DNA from: a virus
Direction: 5' to 3' (one strand)
Length of the DNA stretch: 21,001 bases
Virus record (IMG/VR): IMGVR_UViG_3300010413_000294
Coordinates: 1-21,001 of that record
The notes under the pieces were generated by a model. It did no database searches, was not told the DNA's origin, and saw only the letters and a list, made by a program, of their open reading frames with translations. Shown here piece after piece: positions 19,846-21,001 of this stretch. Each line of letters opens with the position of its first letter. The stretch's first letter is position 1. The translations under genes and the position numbers were made by a program.

Positions 19846-20479
19846 CCGTTCCTATCTTTGGGTTATATGCACTTATCCACTTCCTGTCTCTTCTTCGATC
19901 CTCCTTTATCTGCTTAGCCCGGTCATGCCTGAGGTTCGTCCTTGGCATACCGTACACATGATCCTCTTCGGGGATGCCAAGCCAATTCAAAAAAGCTCTT
20001 TGAGCTTCTTCTTTGTTAAGCTCCTTCATCTCCCAGTACGCCATGATGTCACCGAACTGTTGCTCGGCACAATCACAAAGCCAGTCCACTAACTCCACTG
20101 TCCTTAGCACTGCGTCCCGCGAGTACTTCTTTTCGTGGACTGGGTAGGAACCAAAGGCTCCGTTTTTGTGGTAGACATCGAATCGCTTATAGTGGTCAAA
20201 TGATGTGGCGATTTGATCATTGTTACCCCGGTCAAGCCAAAGAATACGCACATTGGCTCGTCCAAGATCACGCACGATCCTGTCGAGATACATGACCCAG
20301 AATGGCGCGATGTCTCCAACAATCTTCCCCTCACGCTTTTTAAGCTCATTCAATGCTCCTGGGTATGTGTCGAATATGGGCCAGAACCCAATGCGACAAC
20401 CCTCATGGGTAAAGCTGAACTGTGCGAAGGATTGACTACCAGAGCGGCCCGGCGTAATGCCGATTAGGTATTTCTTCAT
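19826..20479 (-). CDS. Sulfotransferase-like protein
   Basis: A 217-residue protein starting MKKYLIGITPGRSGSQSFAQ. ATG 20477-20479, with AAGGGG upstream and ATGA overlap with the upstream stop. 'TPGRSGSQS' fits the 5'-phosphosulfate loop of PAPS-dependent sulfotransferases (usual form GxxRSGT), and 'RILWLDRGNNDQIATSFDHY' (about residues 78-97) fits the 3'-phosphate motif with Arg and Ser spaced as expected. 'GDIAPFWVMYLDRIV' lies between, as in phage and marine members. It could sulfate a host glycan, lipid or other acceptor in the cytoplasm. The acceptor and activity are unknown; the fold assignment is by motif. Confidence 0.75.
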   Translation of the reverse strand: MKKYLIGITPGRSGSQSFAQFSFTHEGCRIGFWPIFDTYPGALNELKKREGKIVGDIAPFWVMYLDRIVRDLGRANVRILWLDRGNNDQIATSFDHYKRFDVYHKNGAFGSYPVHEKKYSRDAVLRTVELVDWLCDCAEQQFGDIMAYWEMKELNKEEAQRAFLNWLGIPEEDHVYGMPRTNLRHDRAKQIKEDRRRDRKWISAYNPKIGTDEDEFK

Positions 20480-20625
20480 AATCCCCTTACCCCGCGCTTT
20501 CGCGCTTTGTCAATTACTTCCTTGTCAAAGCAGTCACGCTTTGCCAGTATCTGGTCAAATCCTGCGCTAGTCCTCTCTTTGCAACACGCACAGGTAACCT
20601 CTCTTATGTGATACTCTAAACCCAT
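20476..20625 (-). CDS. Cys micro-protein overlapping the methyltransferase end (unknown)
   Basis: A 49-residue protein starting MGLEYHIREVTCACCKERTS and ending DKARKRGVRGL. The stop overlaps the next ATG as ATGA. CACC plus one later Cys suggest a partial metal site. The start at 20625 lacks a clear ribosome site; the frame stays open upstream in the methyltransferase region, where it looks non-coding, so coupling to the methyltransferase stop (20567) is likely. Unknown role. Confidence 0.58.
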   Translation of the reverse strand: MGLEYHIREVTCACCKERTSAGFDQILAKRDCFDKEVIDKARKRGVRGL

Positions 20626-21001
20626 CGAATCGCACAGCTTCTTCAGCGACTCTAGCGACTCCGGGCCAGTTAGGTTTACCGTAATCGTGAAACGCAATGT
20701 AGCCCCCTTTTGGCACGAACCTACCAAAGTAGCTGTATTCATGCAGGACGTTGAGTTGTAGGTGTGAACCGTCAATCATCAAGAAGGGGATTGACAGTTC
20801 TCTGGGCCAGATGATGTCTTCTGACAAGCCATCCAGCCTTACTATCTTGTGATCCACTTTATGTCTCTTGAAATTATCCGTTACCTCCTTGACCCTCTCT
20901 TGCTGTATGGGACCCCTTGCTTCCGGTGTGCCACAGAAGAATTTGCAGTTAGGGTCTATGGTTACCACGTCAAAAATCCCATACTTGGCTAGCAGTATGG
21001 C
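20567..21001 (-). CDS. Class I SAM-dependent methyltransferase fragment (5' end off window)
   Basis: Open to the right edge, 144 codons visible. Near the edge comes 'YGIFDVVTIDPNC', a motif-II-like strand ending in an acidic residue; further on are 'SIPFLMIDGSHLQLNVLHEYSYFGRFVPKGGYIAFHDYGKPNWPGVARVAEEAV', the hallmark of the Methyltransf_24-type family (strand 4 Asp, 'D.SH....V..D......L..GG.i..HDY'). The glycine-rich motif I lies outside the window. Such phage enzymes often sit beside glycan-modifying genes and use sugar or other small acceptors; the substrate is unknown. The neighbouring sulfotransferase-like gene suggests a surface- or metabolite-modification pair (inference). Confidence 0.85.
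   Translation of the reverse strand, partial: AILLAKYGIFDVVTIDPNCKFFCGTPEARGPIQQERVKEVTDNFKRHKVDHKIVRLDGLSEDIIWPRELSIPFLMIDGSHLQLNVLHEYSYFGRFVPKGGYIAFHDYGKPNWPGVARVAEEAVRFDGFRVSHKRGYLCVLQRED

Noticed and set aside
20490-20510. GCGC-TTTC-GCGC hairpin
   Set aside because: Lies inside coding sequence (the ARKRG codons) without a U-tract, so not called a terminator.
20626-20775. Extension of the 20476-20625 gene upstream to 20775
   Set aside because: It would run in the wrong frame through the conserved methyltransferase motifs, and the extra residues are low in structure.
1-21001. CRISPR array, tRNA genes, integrase or attachment site
   Set aside because: I saw no regular spaced repeats, no cloverleaf with a T-arm GTTCGA-type box, and no recombinase motif. 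A tRNA scan would settle the second point.

Overview
The window is a stretch of a tailed double-stranded DNA bacteriophage genome (Caudoviricetes) or a prophage-like copy of one. No integrase, tRNA, CRISPR array or host housekeeping gene is visible. Every convincing gene lies on the minus strand, so transcription runs from the right edge to the left. Genes are packed with ATGA, GTGA and TAATG stop/start overlaps and mostly strong AGGAGG-type ribosome sites, which suits a bacterial host. The host cannot be named. Several genes are only 49-61 codons long, and several start with GTG or TTG.

Right part (about 18,750-21,001): a SAM-methyltransferase fragment cut by the window edge, a 49-residue Cys protein, a sulfotransferase-like protein, a Cys-rich protein, a small soluble protein, and three consecutive membrane or exported proteins (TM plus coiled coil, single TM, exported or lipoprotein) whose layout resembles a lysis or spanin-like set. 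The best sigma70-like promoter of the window (TTGACA-16 bp-TATAGT) follows at 18,734-18,761.

Middle-right (14,815-18,694): a dense array of eighteen small genes. About thirteen carry paired Cys-x-x-Cys-type knuckles: FmdB-like, DnaJ-type and assorted unnamed zinc ribbons. An HTH (excisionase/MerR-like) gene is nested out of frame inside one of them.

Centre (14,601-14,814): the only sizeable gap. It holds a candidate structured RNA of about 131 nt, closed by an 8-bp stem, with three to four internal helices whose wobble pairs favour minus-strand transcription. A strong intrinsic terminator follows, ending 10 nt upstream of the first virion gene.

Left (1-14,600): the virion and packaging module in transcription order: a tail-associated 144-residue protein, a 1376-residue modular fibre, four small unknown proteins, small and large terminase, a TM protein, a Cys protein, the portal, an FmdB-like ribbon, two unknowns, two micro-proteins, the scaffold, the HK97-fold major capsid protein, then a further head or decoration candidate running off the left edge. 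A hairpin overlaps the capsid ribosome site and a G/C hairpin follows the capsid stop; both could tune capsid-gene dosage.

Protein roles come from motif reading without database searches. Terminase, capsid, portal, fibre, FmdB-like, HTH, methyltransferase and sulfotransferase assignments rest on recognised motifs; the others are stated as unknown.
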